Source: an uncultured Bacilli bacterium
Lineage (GTDB): Bacteria; Bacillota_I; Bacilli_A; RF39; UBA660
NCBI GenBank assembly: GCA_947589535.1
Contig: CANQAS010000004.1
Location: 1 to 48,952 of the forward strand
Direction: 5' to 3'
Length of the DNA stretch: 48,952 nt
This document shows positions 26,428-37,752 of the stretch, one piece after another (position 1 is the stretch's first letter; every line of letters starts with the position of its first letter). Position numbers and translations under genes: made by a program. The notes beneath the pieces are model-generated. The model worked only from the letters and a program-made list of their open reading frames with translations, was not told where the DNA came from and did not search any database.

Positions 26428-28543
26428 CTACTGCACTGCTTTCTTTTTTTATTTCAAAATCAATGAATGACTCATCTTTTGATGCTGATTTACAAATAAC
26501 TTTTACTTCTTGACCAATCCTATATCTTTTTTTAGTTTTTTGACCTATCAATGATATAGTTTTTTCATCATAGTTATAATAATCTCCAGATATATCACTT
26601 ATGTGTACTAAACCTTCTATCATATTTGGTAACTGTACAAACATTCCAAATGAAGTTACACCACTTATAACACCAGTAAATTCTTCTCCAATGTGATCCA
26701 TCATGTATTCAGCCATTTTCATATCTTCAACTTCTCTTTCACATTCTATAGCATCTCTTTCTTTTAATGAGGCATGTTCCGTTAAAATAGGTAAATATTC
26801 TCTAAAATAATCAACCGTTTTCTTAGACCTATCATTTTCATATAAATACGTTCTAAGAAGTCTATGAACAGTAGTATCAGGAAATCTTCTTATAGGCGAT
26901 GTAAAGTGTGTATATATCTTACTTGCAAGTCCAAAGTGACCAATGTTTTCTGGTTGGTATACCGCTTTTTGCATTGCCCTAAGCATTAATGAAGATAATA
27001 TCTTATATTCTTTTTTATCTTTTAATTGTTCCAAAATATTTTGGATTGAAGATGAATACTGTATATTTACCTTACCTGTTATTTTGTACCCTAACATACT
27101 TACAAAGTTTATAAAGTCATTAACTTTTTCCTCTTTTGGTGTTCCGTGTACACGATATACAAAAGGAAGTTCCATATAAAATACGTGTGCTGCAACCGTT
27201 TCATTAGCTGCTATCATAAAGTCTTCTATCATCATTTCACCTGCACCACGTTCTCTTACAATTACGTCTATTGGTTTTCCTGTTTCATCCGCTATTATTT
27301 TAGCCTCATCCGATCCAAAGTCAATCGCACCACGAGCTTCTCTATTTTGTCTTATTATATCAGCGAGTTCTTTCATTAAAGATAGTTTTTCAGTAAAAGG
27401 GGCATAACCTTCTTCTACAATACCTTCTTCTAACCACTTGTTAACCTTTTTATAAGTCATTTGTATTCTAGACTTTATAACACTTTCAAATATCTCATGA
27501 GATACAACATTACCTTTATTATTTATCTCCATAACACAACTTTGTGCTAATCTCTCTGTGTTTGGATTAAGAGAGCATATACCATTAGATAACTTATGAG
27601 GAAGCATAGGAATTACTCTATCTACTAAATATACACTTGTTCCTCTTTCATAGGCTTCATCATAAAGTTTGGTTCCAGGTTTAACATAATATGAAACATC
27701 TGCAATATGAACACCTAACTCGTAGTTTCCATTATCAAGTTTTCTAATTGAAATAGCATCATCAATATCTTTTGTATCATCACCATCAATTGTAAAAATA
27801 ACTTCGCCAGTTAAATCTCTTCTACCAATTTTATCTTCTTCTCTAACCTGATCTGGAATATCATCTAACTCCTCTAATACTTCATCTGGAAATTTAGGTG
27901 AGAACATATGCTTATAAACAATTGCTTCTATATCTACACCAACATCATTTTTATGCCCAATAATATTCGTTATTTCTGCTAAAACAGTGTTTCTATCAAG
28001 TTCTTTTATAACGTTTGCAACAACTATGTGTCCATCTACCGCATTTTTCGTACTTTCTTTAGTTAATACTACATTTTGTTTAAATTTTCTATCATTAGAT
28101 ATAATTGTTGGCTTACCATTATTATATATATATTCCCCAACTAAAGGGCCATAACTTCTAGAGGCAATGCGAAGTACTCTTCCTTCTTTTTTAGCACCGG
28201 TATTCTTATCAATTATCTCTGCAATAACCATATCACCATCTACCGCTCCATTTAAATACTTATTATCAACATGAATATCTTCTTCCCCTTCCATGATAAT
28301 GAAGCCAAAACCTTTTTCAGATACAGATATTTTTCCCTTTTTTAAATGGCTATATTCAAAAGCCATATATTTATCTTTATTGGTATGATATATCGTTAAA
28401 TTACCCTCTAGTTCATTTAAAATCTTTAACATACTTTCTATCTCTTCTGTTGTGTCAAGACCTAATATGTCCTTAAGTTCTAAAGCAGTATAGGCTTTTT
28501 CTTCTCTTTTCAATATATTTAATATTTTATCTTTCATGAGCAT
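26393..28543 (-). CDS. rnr: ribonuclease R
   Basis: 'TIDGDDTKDIDDAISI', 'HIADVSYYVKPGTKLYDEAYERGTSVYL', C-terminal S1 domain. Confidence 0.97.
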   Translation of the reverse strand: MLMKDKILNILKREEKAYTALELKDILGLDTTEEIESMLKILNELEGNLTIYHTNKDKYMAFEYSHLKKGKISVSEKGFGFIIMEGEEDIHVDNKYLNGAVDGDMVIAEIIDKNTGAKKEGRVLRIASRSYGPLVGEYIYNNGKPTIISNDRKFKQNVVLTKESTKNAVDGHIVVANVIKELDRNTVLAEITNIIGHKNDVGVDIEAIVYKHMFSPKFPDEVLEELDDIPDQVREEDKIGRRDLTGEVIFTIDGDDTKDIDDAISIRKLDNGNYELGVHIADVSYYVKPGTKLYDEAYERGTSVYLVDRVIPMLPHKLSNGICSLNPNTERLAQSCVMEINNKGNVVSHEIFESVIKSRIQMTYKKVNKWLEEGIVEEGYAPFTEKLSLMKELADIIRQNREARGAIDFGSDEAKIIADETGKPIDVIVRERGAGEMMIEDFMIAANETVAAHVFYMELPFVYRVHGTPKEEKVNDFINFVSMLGYKITGKVNIQYSSSIQNILEQLKDKKEYKILSSLMLRAMQKAVYQPENIGHFGLASKIYTHFTSPIRRFPDTTVHRLLRTYLYENDRSKKTVDYFREYLPILTEHASLKERDAIECEREVEDMKMAEYMMDHIGEEFTGVISGVTSFGMFVQLPNMIEGLVHISDISGDYYNYDEKTISLIGQKTKKRYRIGQEVKVICKSASKDESFIDFEIKKESSAVDEEEKKTKKMG

Positions 28544-28571
28544 TCTCCTATTCTATATATATTATAAAACA

Positions 28572-28599
28572 AAAAAAGACTAATACACTAGTCTTTTTT
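28572..28599 (-). terminator. terminator downstream of secG
   Basis: Minus: AAAAAAGACTA...TAGTCTTTTTT. Confidence 0.65.
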
Positions 28600-28624
28600 A
28601 AAAACTTACACTTTATATACATTA

Positions 28625-28834
28625 TTACATATCTAAGATAACGCATAAAACGAAGAATACTATCCCTAAAACATAAGTTGCTCTAGTAATAAATAGTTCT
28701 CCCCCACGTTCTTTTCTATTCATAAATAAATCGGCATTACCACCGGTTATTATGTTCCCACTTTCAGCTTTTCCACTCTGTAATAAAACTATAATAATAA
28801 GTAAAACGGATATAATCATTAATACTGTAAGCAT
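28625..28834 (-). CDS. secG: preprotein translocase subunit SecG
   Basis: Two TMs with 'LLIIIVLLQSGKAESG'. Confidence 0.92.
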   Translation of the reverse strand: MLTVLMIISVLLIIIVLLQSGKAESGNIITGGNADLFMNRKERGGELFITRATYVLGIVFFVLCVILDM

Positions 28835-28897
28835 TAGTATTCCTCCTTAACTAATAGTTATTTTAACATATAATATGAAAAATATCAATTATATATG

Positions 28898-28922
28898 AAA
28901 AAGAACTAGCCTTCTAGTTCTT
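28898..28922 (-). terminator. eno terminator containing the stop codon
   Basis: Minus: AAGAACTAG-AAGG-CTAGTTCTTTTTC; stop TAG 28908-28906 in the 3' arm. Confidence 0.75.
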
Positions 28923-30135
28923 CTTCTATTCTTATTAATTGATTATATTTACATACCCTATCAGATCTGGACATAGAACCAGTTTTAATTTGTCCTAAGT
29001 CTAAGCCTACTGCTAAATCAGCGATAGTAGTATCTTCTGTCTCGCCACTTCTGTGTGAAATAATTGTTTTATAACCATGACTTCTTGCAAGTTCTATGGT
29101 TTCTAAAGTTTCAGTTATAGATCCTATTTGATTAACTTTAAGAAGTATTGCATTACCCGCTTTTAAATCAATTCCCTTTTGCAAACATTCTTTATTAGTA
29201 ACGAATAAATCATCACCTACTAATTGTATTCTATCTCCAATTTCTTTAGTTATCTTAGTAAATCCTTCCCAATCATTTTCATCTACTGGATCTTCAATAG
29301 AAATAATTGGGTATTTATCTACTAATTCTTTATAAAATTCAATCAACTCATCCGTTGTAAGACTTCTTCCTTCTCCAACTAAATTATACTTACCATCTTC
29401 GTAAAATTCTGACGCTGCAACGTCTATTCCTAATTTAACGTCCTTACCTGGTTCATATCCAGCTTTTTTAATTGCTTCCATTATAAGTTCAAAGCCTTCG
29501 GTATTTGACTCTAAATCAGGAGCGAAACCTCCTTCATCACCTACACCAGTAGATAATCCTCTTTCATTTAATACACTTTTTAACGCATGAAATACTTCTG
29601 CACCAACCCTAACTCTTTCCTTAATTGTATCTCTTTGAGGAATTATCATAAATTCTTGAAAATCAAGTTTGTTATCAGCATGTGCACCACCATTTATAAT
29701 GTTCATCATAGGTTTTGGAAGTGTTTTACCTTCACCGATATATTTGTAAAGTGGCATGTTTTTGGCTTTCGCTGCAGCTTTTAAAACAGCCATTGAAACA
29801 CCAAGAATGGCATTTGCACCTAAATTACTCTTAGTTTTGGTACCATCAAGTTCAATCATTTTAGTATCTACCGCTTTTTGGTCAAATACATCCATACCTA
29901 CTACAGCGGGTTTAATTCGTTCATTTACGTTTTTAACAGCTTTTAAAACACCTTTACCACCAAATCTAGATTTATCACCATCTCTCATTTCTAATGCTTC
30001 CCTTTCACCTGTTGAAGCACCAGATGGGACAGCTGCTCTAGCCTTTGTTCCGTCTTCTAAAGTTACATCTACTTCTACCGTAGGATTACCTCTAGAATCT
30101 AAAATTTCTCTTGCTTTTACGTCAGTAATTTTCAT
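28906..30135 (-). CDS. eno: enolase
   Basis: '[22 protein letters not shown]', '[18 protein letters not shown]'. Confidence 0.98.
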   Translation of the reverse strand: MKITDVKAREILDSRGNPTVEVDVTLEDGTKARAAVPSGASTGEREALEMRDGDKSRFGGKGVLKAVKNVNERIKPAVVGMDVFDQKAVDTKMIELDGTKTKSNLGANAILGVSMAVLKAAAKAKNMPLYKYIGEGKTLPKPMMNIINGGAHADNKLDFQEFMIIPQRDTIKERVRVGAEVFHALKSVLNERGLSTGVGDEGGFAPDLESNTEGFELIMEAIKKAGYEPGKDVKLGIDVAASEFYEDGKYNLVGEGRSLTTDELIEFYKELVDKYPIISIEDPVDENDWEGFTKITKEIGDRIQLVGDDLFVTNKECLQKGIDLKAGNAILLKVNQIGSITETLETIELARSHGYKTIISHRSGETEDTTIADLAVGLDLGQIKTGSMSRSDRVCKYNQLIRIEEELEG

Positions 30136-30212
30136 TTTTTATCCTCCATTCTTTACATAATCATTATAACATTTTATTCATCTAAAATAAAGATATTATA
30201 ACAATGTGTAAA

Positions 30213-30242
30213 TTGACTTTATATATAATTTTACGGTATAAT
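30213..30242 (+). promoter_or_regulatory. promoter of femX-like gene
   Basis: TTGACT-18 nt-TATAAT. Confidence 0.6.
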
Positions 30243-30272
30243 ATAGTACTAGAATATAAAGGAGGGGATAGA

Positions 30273-31520
30273 ATGCAAATTATTTTACTTGATGAAACTA
30301 GATTTGACGCTTTTGCAATAAATCACCCTCGACATAACTATTATCAAACGAGTAATTATGGAAGACTTATGACTAAAAATGGACATAATGCTTATTATTT
30401 AGGATTAGTAGATGATATAGGTGAAATTAAAGCTGCTACGTTAATGATTGTTAAAAACAGAAAAAATGATAGAAAAAAAATGGGATACTGTCCTCGTGGC
30501 TTTTTAATTGATTGGGAAAATGATGAACTCGTTAAACTTTTCACAGAATCTTTAAAAGATTTTCTATCAAAAAGAAACTTTACATATGTAAAATTAGATC
30601 CTATGATTATATATAAAGAACATAACCTAGACGGAAGTGAAAAATCAATAGAAAATCCAAATGCTAATTTTACTAAGAAACTACAATCATTAGGATATAT
30701 TCATATGGGTTATAATAATGGTATGGAAGCTTCAAAGCCTAGATGGAATGGACTAACATTTATGAATACTGATATAACAAGCTTATATAATTCTATTTCC
30801 AAAGAAGCTAGAGAAAAAATAGTAGAAGCCGTGAAAATGGGAAATAAAGTATATAAGGGTGAACAAAATGATATTACATTATTATATAATTTAATTAATA
30901 GCAGTGTTCCACCAATAGATTATTATTATAATTATTATCAATTTTATGGACCTACAAGTTTTGAAGTATACTTTAATAAATTAGAACCCATAGAATATGT
31001 TAACGCAAGTAAAAAAGCTTATGAAGATGAAGAAGAAAATAATAATAATTTAAACATGCAAATGCAAGATTTTAACCAACCTAATAAAGAAATGATAATA
31101 AATGAAAAATTAAAATCTGATGAAAGATTAGCTAAATATAAGAAAAATATGCTTGAAGCTAGTAAATTATTCCAATCATATCCAAGTGGTTTAGAAACAG
31201 CCGGTGTTGCAGTTATTAAATATGGTAAAACAATTACTTTTTTAGCTAGCGGTGTTAATGAACAATTTAAAGATCAACATCCTGAATATTTACTAAAATG
31301 GCAGCTAATGCAAGAATTTGCAAAACAAGGTTATACAATAGTTAATCTAGGTGGCTTAACAAGTGATCTAAAAAAGGATTATAATAGCATAGTAAAAACT
31401 GAGCTTGCTAATAAAATTGTTGAATACGTTGGAGAATTTGACCTAGTAATAAATAAGAAAGCTTATTATACTGGAACGAAATTAAATCCTATATTTAACT
31501 GGCTTAATACACCTATTTAA
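30273..31520 (+). CDS. FemAB/FemX-type peptidoglycan bridge aminoacyltransferase
   Basis: 'YYQTSNYGRLMTKNG', 'KLDPMII', 'YLLKWQLMQEFAKQGYTIVNLGGL'; ATG 30273 with AGGAGGGG RBS. Confidence 0.9.
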   Translation: MQIILLDETRFDAFAINHPRHNYYQTSNYGRLMTKNGHNAYYLGLVDDIGEIKAATLMIVKNRKNDRKKMGYCPRGFLIDWENDELVKLFTESLKDFLSKRNFTYVKLDPMIIYKEHNLDGSEKSIENPNANFTKKLQSLGYIHMGYNNGMEASKPRWNGLTFMNTDITSLYNSISKEAREKIVEAVKMGNKVYKGEQNDITLLYNLINSSVPPIDYYYNYYQFYGPTSFEVYFNKLEPIEYVNASKKAYEDEEENNNNLNMQMQDFNQPNKEMIINEKLKSDERLAKYKKNMLEASKLFQSYPSGLETAGVAVIKYGKTITFLASGVNEQFKDQHPEYLLKWQLMQEFAKQGYTIVNLGGLTSDLKKDYNSIVKTELANKIVEYVGEFDLVINKKAYYTGTKLNPIFNWLNTPI

Positions 31521-31546
31521 AACAGGTAATAAATTACCTGTTTTTT
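31519..31546 (+). terminator. terminator overlapping the femX-like stop codon
   Basis: AAAACAGGTAAT-AA-ATTACCTGTTTTTT. Confidence 0.8.
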
Positions 31547-31727
31547 AATTTTCTACTTCACACAATTTTTATTAAATAACTTACTTTTATAATATTAAAG
31601 ATATATGTTTTCAAACTTTATTTTAACATCTTTCAACTTTATATATCTTAAATCAATATTAAAGTTTTATTCTTATATAAGAATATTATAGGAAACGCAC
31701 TAATCATCAATAAATTATTAGTAATAA

Positions 31728-31775
31728 AAGACTGATAATTTACAAGGTAAAGTCCAAAATTTACTGGAAAGTCTT
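31728..31775 (+). other. possible structured RNA or DNA element (three-way-junction-like)
   Basis: Outer AAGACT/AGTCTT enclosing TTTAC-AAG-GTAAA and TCCA-N8-TGGA; strand arbitrary. Confidence 0.25.
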
Positions 31776-31930
31776 AATATATCAGTTTTAAGTTGTTCTG
31801 ATATCTATATTTTTAATTTGTAAATATATCGTGTCTTATTGCTTAACATTTGCTACCCAAGATGATTATAAATTAAAAACAAATATAAATTTATAATACC
31901 TATATTTTAACTCATTACAAAACAATATAA

Positions 31931-31957
31931 AAAAGACATTCAAAGGAATGTCTTTTT
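31931..31957 (-). terminator. tuf terminator
   Basis: AAAAGACATTC-AAAG-GAATGTCTTTTT. Confidence 0.75.
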
Positions 31958-31968
31958 ATTAACCACAA

Positions 31969-33153
31969 TTAAGCATCAATTTTAGTAACTGTACCAGCAC
32001 CAACAGTACGTCCACCTTCACGGATAGAGAACTTAGTACCATTTTCAATTGCGATTGGAGCAATTAATTCAACAGTCATATTAACATTGTCACCAGGCAT
32101 AACCATTTCAGTTCCTTCTGGTAATGTAACAACACCTGTTACGTCAGTAGTTCTGAAATAGAATTGTGGTCTGTAGTTTGAGAAGAATGGAGTATGACGT
32201 CCGCCTTCTTCTTTGCTTAATACATAAACTTGAGCTTCAAATTTAGTATGTGGAGTAACTGAACCTGGTTTAGCAAGTACTTGTCCACGTTGTACATCTT
32301 CACGTGAAATACCACGTAATAATACACCAGCGTTATCTCCTGCTTCAGCATAGTCTAGTTGTTTACGGAACATTTCGATACCAGTAACAACTGTTTTTTG
32401 AGTAGGTTTTAAACCAACGATTTCAACTTCGTCATTTAATTTTAATTGTCCACGTTCAACACGTCCAGTAACAACTGTACCACGACCAGTGATAGTAAAT
32501 ACGTCTTCGATAGACATTAAGAATGGTTTTGTGTTGTCTCTTTCTGGAGTTGGGATCCATGTATCAACAGCATCCATTAATTCATCAATTGCCTTTTGAT
32601 ATTCAGGATCTCCTTCAAGAGCTTTTAATGCAGAACCACGGATAACTGGAGTGTTATCTCCATCATATTCATATTTGTTTAATAGTTCACGAACATCCAT
32701 TTCTACTAAATCTAGCATTTCTGGATCATCAACCATATCACATTTGTTCATGAATACAACGATTCTTGGAACACCAACTTGACGAGCAAGTAAGATGTGT
32801 TCTTTTGTTTGAGCCATAGGACCATCAGTTGCAGCAAGAACAAGGATTGCTCCATCCATTTGTGCAGCACCAGTAATCATGTTTTTAACATAATCAGCGT
32901 GTCCTGGGCAGTCTACGTGAGCATAGTGACGTTTGTCAGTTTCATACTCAACGTGTGCAGTATTAATTGTTATACCACGTTCTCTTTCTTCAGGAGCTTT
33001 ATCGATGTCTGCATAGTCTTCGAATTTAGCTTGTCCCTTTTCAGCTAATCTTTTAGTGATTGCAGCTGTTAAAGTAGTTTTACCATGGTCAACGTGTCCA
33101 ATAGTACCAATGTTAACATGTGGTTTTGAACGATCAAATTTTTCTTTTGCCAT
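31969..33153 (-). CDS. tuf: translation elongation factor Tu
   Basis: '[20 protein letters not shown]', '[25 protein letters not shown]'. Confidence 0.99.
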   Translation of the reverse strand: MAKEKFDRSKPHVNIGTIGHVDHGKTTLTAAITKRLAEKGQAKFEDYADIDKAPEERERGITINTAHVEYETDKRHYAHVDCPGHADYVKNMITGAAQMDGAILVLAATDGPMAQTKEHILLARQVGVPRIVVFMNKCDMVDDPEMLDLVEMDVRELLNKYEYDGDNTPVIRGSALKALEGDPEYQKAIDELMDAVDTWIPTPERDNTKPFLMSIEDVFTITGRGTVVTGRVERGQLKLNDEVEIVGLKPTQKTVVTGIEMFRKQLDYAEAGDNAGVLLRGISREDVQRGQVLAKPGSVTPHTKFEAQVYVLSKEEGGRHTPFFSNYRPQFYFRTTDVTGVVTLPEGTEMVMPGDNVNMTVELIAPIAIENGTKFSIREGGRTVGAGTVTKIDA

Positions 33154-33200
33154 ATTATTTTTTTCCTCCCTAAATAAATTACATATATATTTTATCTAAT

Positions 33201-33231
33201 CTAAAGGAAAATAGCAAGTATTTTCCTTTAG
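33201..33231 (-). promoter_or_regulatory. perfect 13-bp-stem hairpin in the fusA-tuf intergenic region
   Basis: CTAAAGGAAAATA-GCAAG-TATTTTCCTTTAG. Confidence 0.7.
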
Positions 33232-33240
33232 GATTATTTA

Positions 33241-35313
33241 TTATTGTGCACCATTTTTCTTAATGATGTCTTCAGCAATACTCTTTGGTACTTCTTCATA
33301 ATGATCAAATAACATCATAAATGTTCCACGACCTTGAGTATTAGATCTTAAACTTGTTGCGTAACCAAACATTTCTGATAATGGTACGTAAGCATTAATC
33401 TTAAGTGAGTTACCTTGTGCTTCTTGTCCCATTGGACGTCCACGACGAGATGTAATATCACCCATTACGTTACCTAAATATTCTTCTGGAACAACTATAT
33501 CAACTTTCATTATTGGTTCTAGAAGTACTGGATTACAGTGTTTTTTAGCCTCTTTAAGGGCTAACGATGCAGCAACCTTAAATGCCATTTCGTTTGAGTC
33601 AACATCATGATAAGAACCATCAAATAATGTTGCTTTAACATCAATCATAGGATATCCAGCTAAAACACCAGTTTTCATTGCTTCTTGTAATCCTTTATCT
33701 ACCACAGGAATATATTCACGTGGAACAACTCCTCCTACGATAGCATCAACGAATTCATAACCTTTATCCTTATTTGGTTCAAATTTAACCCATACGTGAC
33801 CGTATTGACCACGACCACCTGATTGTTTAATGTATTTACCTTCACAATCACCAGCGCTAGTTAAGGTTTCACGGTAAGCAACTTGAGGTTTACCAACGTT
33901 TGCCTCAACACCAAATTCACGTCTCATTCTGTCTACTAATACATCCAAGTGAAGTTCACCCATACCAGATATAACAGTTTGACCAGATTCTTGATCAGTT
34001 TCTGCTCTGAATGTTGGATCTTCTTCTGCTAATTTTTGTAATGCAGTAGCCATTTTTTCTTGATCTCCCTTACTCTTTGGCTCAATAGCAATTGAGATAA
34101 CTGGTTCAGGAATGACCATCTTTTCTAATATTACAACATGTTTTTCATCACATAAAGTATCACCTGTTGTAGTGTTCTTTAATCCAACTGCAGCAGCTAT
34201 ATCTCCAGCATAAACTTCAGATATTTCTGTACGGTTGTTAGCATGCATTTGTAATATACGTCCAATTCTTTCCTTAACACCTTTATTGGCGTTAAGTACG
34301 TATGAACCACTCTTTAGTGTACCTGAATATACACGGAAGAATGATAATCTACCTACGAATGGGTCAGTCATGATTTTAAATGCTAATGCAGCAAATGGTT
34401 CAGTATCTGAAGCATGCTTTTCAATTTCATTATCATTTTCATCATGTCCCTTAATTGCAGGAATATCAGTTGGAGCTGGTAAATAATCAACAACTGCATC
34501 TAGCATTAATTTAACACCAATGTTACCTAATGCAGTACCACACATAACTGGGAACATCTTAACTTCAAGAACACCTTTTCTGATAGCTCTCTTAATTAAT
34601 TCCTCAGAAATTTCAGCACCTTCTAAGTATTTTTCCATTAATTCTTCATCAAATTCAGCAGCATCTTCAATCATAGCAATTCTTTTTTCTTCTACTATGT
34701 CTTTTAAATCTGCAGGAATTTCAATTTCAGTAGGGTTTTCTTCTGGTTTACCATCATAATGATAAGCCTTCATTGTAACTAAGTCAATGATACCATCAAA
34801 TTCTGATTCAGCACCAATTGGCCATTGGATTGCAGTTGCTTTAACTCCTAATCTTGCTTTTATTGATTCAACACTAGCTGCAAAGTCTGCACCCATTTTA
34901 TCCATCTTGTTTGAGAAAACAAGTCTTGGAACGTGCATTTCAGTTGCTTGACGCCAAACGTTTTCGGTTTGAGGTTCAACGCCATTTTGTGAGTCAAGTA
35001 CTGTAACAGCACCATCTAATACTCTAAGTGATCTTGTAACTTCAATAGTGAAGTCTACGTGTCCTGGAGTATCTATAATATTTAAACGATTACCCTTCCA
35101 GAATGCAGTAGTTGCAGCGGAAGTAATAGTAATACCACGTTCTTTTTCTTGTTCCATCCAGTCCATTTGTGACTCACCATCATGAGTTTCACCTATTTTG
35201 TGGATCTTGTGAGTATGGAACAAAACACGTTCCGTAACAGTTGTTTTACCAGCATCAACGTGAGCCATAATACCAATGTTACGAGTGTTTTCTAATGAAT
35301 ATTCACGAGCCAT
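33241..35313 (-). CDS. fusA: translation elongation factor G
   Basis: '[35 protein letters not shown]', '[23 protein letters not shown]'. Confidence 0.99.
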   Translation of the reverse strand: MAREYSLENTRNIGIMAHVDAGKTTVTERVLFHTHKIHKIGETHDGESQMDWMEQEKERGITITSAATTAFWKGNRLNIIDTPGHVDFTIEVTRSLRVLDGAVTVLDSQNGVEPQTENVWRQATEMHVPRLVFSNKMDKMGADFAASVESIKARLGVKATAIQWPIGAESEFDGIIDLVTMKAYHYDGKPEENPTEIEIPADLKDIVEEKRIAMIEDAAEFDEELMEKYLEGAEISEELIKRAIRKGVLEVKMFPVMCGTALGNIGVKLMLDAVVDYLPAPTDIPAIKGHDENDNEIEKHASDTEPFAALAFKIMTDPFVGRLSFFRVYSGTLKSGSYVLNANKGVKERIGRILQMHANNRTEISEVYAGDIAAAVGLKNTTTGDTLCDEKHVVILEKMVIPEPVISIAIEPKSKGDQEKMATALQKLAEEDPTFRAETDQESGQTVISGMGELHLDVLVDRMRREFGVEANVGKPQVAYRETLTSAGDCEGKYIKQSGGRGQYGHVWVKFEPNKDKGYEFVDAIVGGVVPREYIPVVDKGLQEAMKTGVLAGYPMIDVKATLFDGSYHDVDSNEMAFKVAASLALKEAKKHCNPVLLEPIMKVDIVVPEEYLGNVMGDITSRRGRPMGQEAQGNSLKINAYVPLSEMFGYATSLRSNTQGRGTFMMLFDHYEEVPKSIAEDIIKKNGAQ

Positions 35314-35328
35314 ATTTCTTTCCCTTTC

Positions 35329-35817
<489 letters not shown>

Positions 35818-35833
35818 TTACTTTAATTGTTTC

Positions 35834-36247
35834 TTATTTTTTAGGTTTTTTAGCACCGTACTTAGATCTAGCTTGCTTTCTATCAGCAACACCTGCAGTA
35901 TCTAAAGTACCTCTTATGATGTGATAACGCACACCGATTAAGTCTTTTACACGACCACCACGTATTAATACTACGCTGTGTTCTTGTAAGTTGTGTCCTT
36001 CACCTGGAATATAAGCTGTAACTTCGTAACCATTACTTAAACGTACACGAGCGTACTTACGTAATGCTGAGTTTGGTTTCTTTGGTGTCATAGTACCAAC
36101 ACGAGTACATACTCCACGTTTTTGTGGAGAGTTAGCACTTAAGTTTTTCTTCTTTAGAGTATTAGTTCTAACAAGTAAAACTGGTGCCTTTGGCTTACGA
36201 ACTTTCTTCTTTCTTCCATGACGAAGAATTTGGTTTATTGTAGGCAT
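35834..36247 (-). CDS. rpsL: 30S ribosomal protein S12
   Basis: '[24 protein letters not shown]...[20 protein letters not shown]'. Confidence 0.98.
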   Translation of the reverse strand: MPTINQILRHGRKKKVRKPKAPVLLVRTNTLKKKNLSANSPQKRGVCTRVGTMTPKKPNSALRKYARVRLSNGYEVTAYIPGEGHNLQEHSVVLIRGGRVKDLIGVRYHIIRGTLDTAGVADRKQARSKYGAKKPKK

Positions 36248-36301
36248 AATTTCTGCTCCTTTCTTAACACACTACCTGGTGTTTCATTTTAAATATATTT
36301 T

Positions 36302-36370
36302 TAAGCCTTACAAAGTAAGACTTAAATAATCAGCTTTTATAATATAACACTAAAATTGTTATATTGTCAA
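36302..36370 (-). promoter_or_regulatory. promoter and leader hairpin of the rpsL operon
   Basis: Minus: TTGACA (36370-36365)-18 nt-TATATT (36346-36341); leader hairpin AAGTCTTAC-TTT-GTAAGGCTT. Confidence 0.55.
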
Positions 36371-36376
36371 TATATA

Positions 36377-36607
36377 TTATGCAGCTTTGTCTGCACTAAC
36401 GTTGCTTTTTAAACCATATTTTTGATTAAACTTCTCAGCTCTACCTGTCTTTGATTGCATAGTAGCTTGACCAGAATAGAATGGATGACATTTTGAACAT
36501 ACTTCTACGTGAATTTTATCATTAATAGATTTTGTTTCAAAAGTTGCTCCACAAGTACATGTAACTGTTGAAGTTTTGTAAATACTTTCTTTTTTAGGCA
36601 TAATCAA
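36377..36607 (-). CDS. rpmE: 50S ribosomal protein L31, Cys-containing (zinc-binding) type; likely start at 36601 (MPKKES)
   Basis: 'TCTCGATFETKSINDKIHVEVCSKCHPFYSGQ'. Confidence 0.95.
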   Translation of the reverse strand: MIMPKKESIYKTSTVTCTCGATFETKSINDKIHVEVCSKCHPFYSGQATMQSKTGRAEKFNQKYGLKSNVSADKAA

Positions 36608-36617
36608 TTGCTCCTTT

Positions 36618-36646
36618 CGCCATGACCTATGATTTCGGTCATAGAT
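36618..36646 (-). promoter_or_regulatory. candidate L31 leader hairpin
   Basis: Minus: CTATGACC-GAAATCATA-GGTCATGG immediately upstream of the RBS. Confidence 0.4.
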
Positions 36647-36678
36647 TTAAAATCCTTTATATTATAACAAGTGTTTGA

Positions 36679-37443
36679 TTATTTTGCAAGTATTTTTTTA
36701 TCTATATTATTAATAACAGCTCGAGACATAGCCTTATATCCATCTTTTGTAGGATGAATCTCTAATTTTGAAGGTAAATAATTATTATTTGCCGAGAATG
36801 TATCATGTATATCAACAAAAGTCATATCATACTTTTTAACTAAATTTTCCATCTTTCCATTAGCATATAAAATAAAAGGTTCTATCATGTTTGCAAGCGT
36901 TGATGAATAATTAGTAAATGGGTTATAAAATCCAAATACCATTATTTGCTCTTTACATGATTTTCTAAGTTCAAAAAGTAATTTATTAACATCAATAATG
37001 GATTCATCTATGTAAGTATATATATCATCCATTTCATTTAAATCAAATTCATTACCTATATTTAATTTATAAAATAAATCATTTGATCCAATACTAACAG
37101 TTACTATATCCGCTTTTATTAAGGCATGTTTTAAAGTGATTTCTTTACCATTAACTTTGATTTTTTTATTATTATTAAGATCATTAAGCAAATCTATACT
37201 TCGGTAACCACTTTTAGCAAATCCTTTCGTATAAAATTCTAAAACTTTTTTATCTTTTAAATAATCAGCTACGTAATCGCCATAGCTTTCAGAAATAGTA
37301 TTGTTAGGAGTCTGTCCAGCTGCTAATGAATCTCCTAAAGATAAATAATAAATTTGCTTATCACGGGTAATAAAAAATATACTAATTAATATTATTCCTG
37401 TTATTATAAACCCGATAAGTAACTTGTACCTTCTTTTCATCAT
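36679..37443 (-). CDS. SGNH/GDSL-type lipase/hydrolase, membrane-anchored
   Basis: 'YYLSLGDSLAAGQ', 'VTVSIGSNDLFY', 'LEIHPTKDGYKAMS'. Confidence 0.93.
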   Translation of the reverse strand: MMKRRYKLLIGFIITGIILISIFFITRDKQIYYLSLGDSLAAGQTPNNTISESYGDYVADYLKDKKVLEFYTKGFAKSGYRSIDLLNDLNNNKKIKVNGKEITLKHALIKADIVTVSIGSNDLFYKLNIGNEFDLNEMDDIYTYIDESIIDVNKLLFELRKSCKEQIMVFGFYNPFTNYSSTLANMIEPFILYANGKMENLVKKYDMTFVDIHDTFSANNNYLPSKLEIHPTKDGYKAMSRAVINNIDKKILAK

Positions 37444-37457
37444 ATCACCCTTTAAAA

Positions 37458-37490
37458 TAAAAAATAGTATTTTTACATCAATACTATTTT
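37458..37490 (-). terminator. terminator downstream of murA-37519 CDS pair
   Basis: Minus: AAATAGTATT...AATACTATTTTTT. Confidence 0.6.
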
Positions 37491-37518
37491 ATTTCAATTA
37501 TATAAATATATTACCAAA

Positions 37519-37752
37519 TTACTTAATTTTACCAGGTTCTTTTAAATCATTATCTAAATAATTTTCAACAGGAACATGACTCGTAGAAACATCATTTACT
37601 TTATCTATTTTTTGTTCGGGTTGTGATATTGTATCAGTTATAACTGGTTTATTTCCTATTATTTTATTTATATCTTCCTTAGTTGGTAATTTAAATCCGC
37701 TAGGAATATATGTTGTGGTATAACCATCACTATATTTTATAGCTTTTGCCAT
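37519..37752 (-). CDS. small hypothetical protein translationally coupled to murA
   Basis: TAATG overlap with the murA stop; no family recognised. Confidence 0.6.
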   Translation of the reverse strand: MAKAIKYSDGYTTTYIPSGFKLPTKEDINKIIGNKPVITDTISQPEQKIDKVNDVSTSHVPVENYLDNDLKEPGKIK

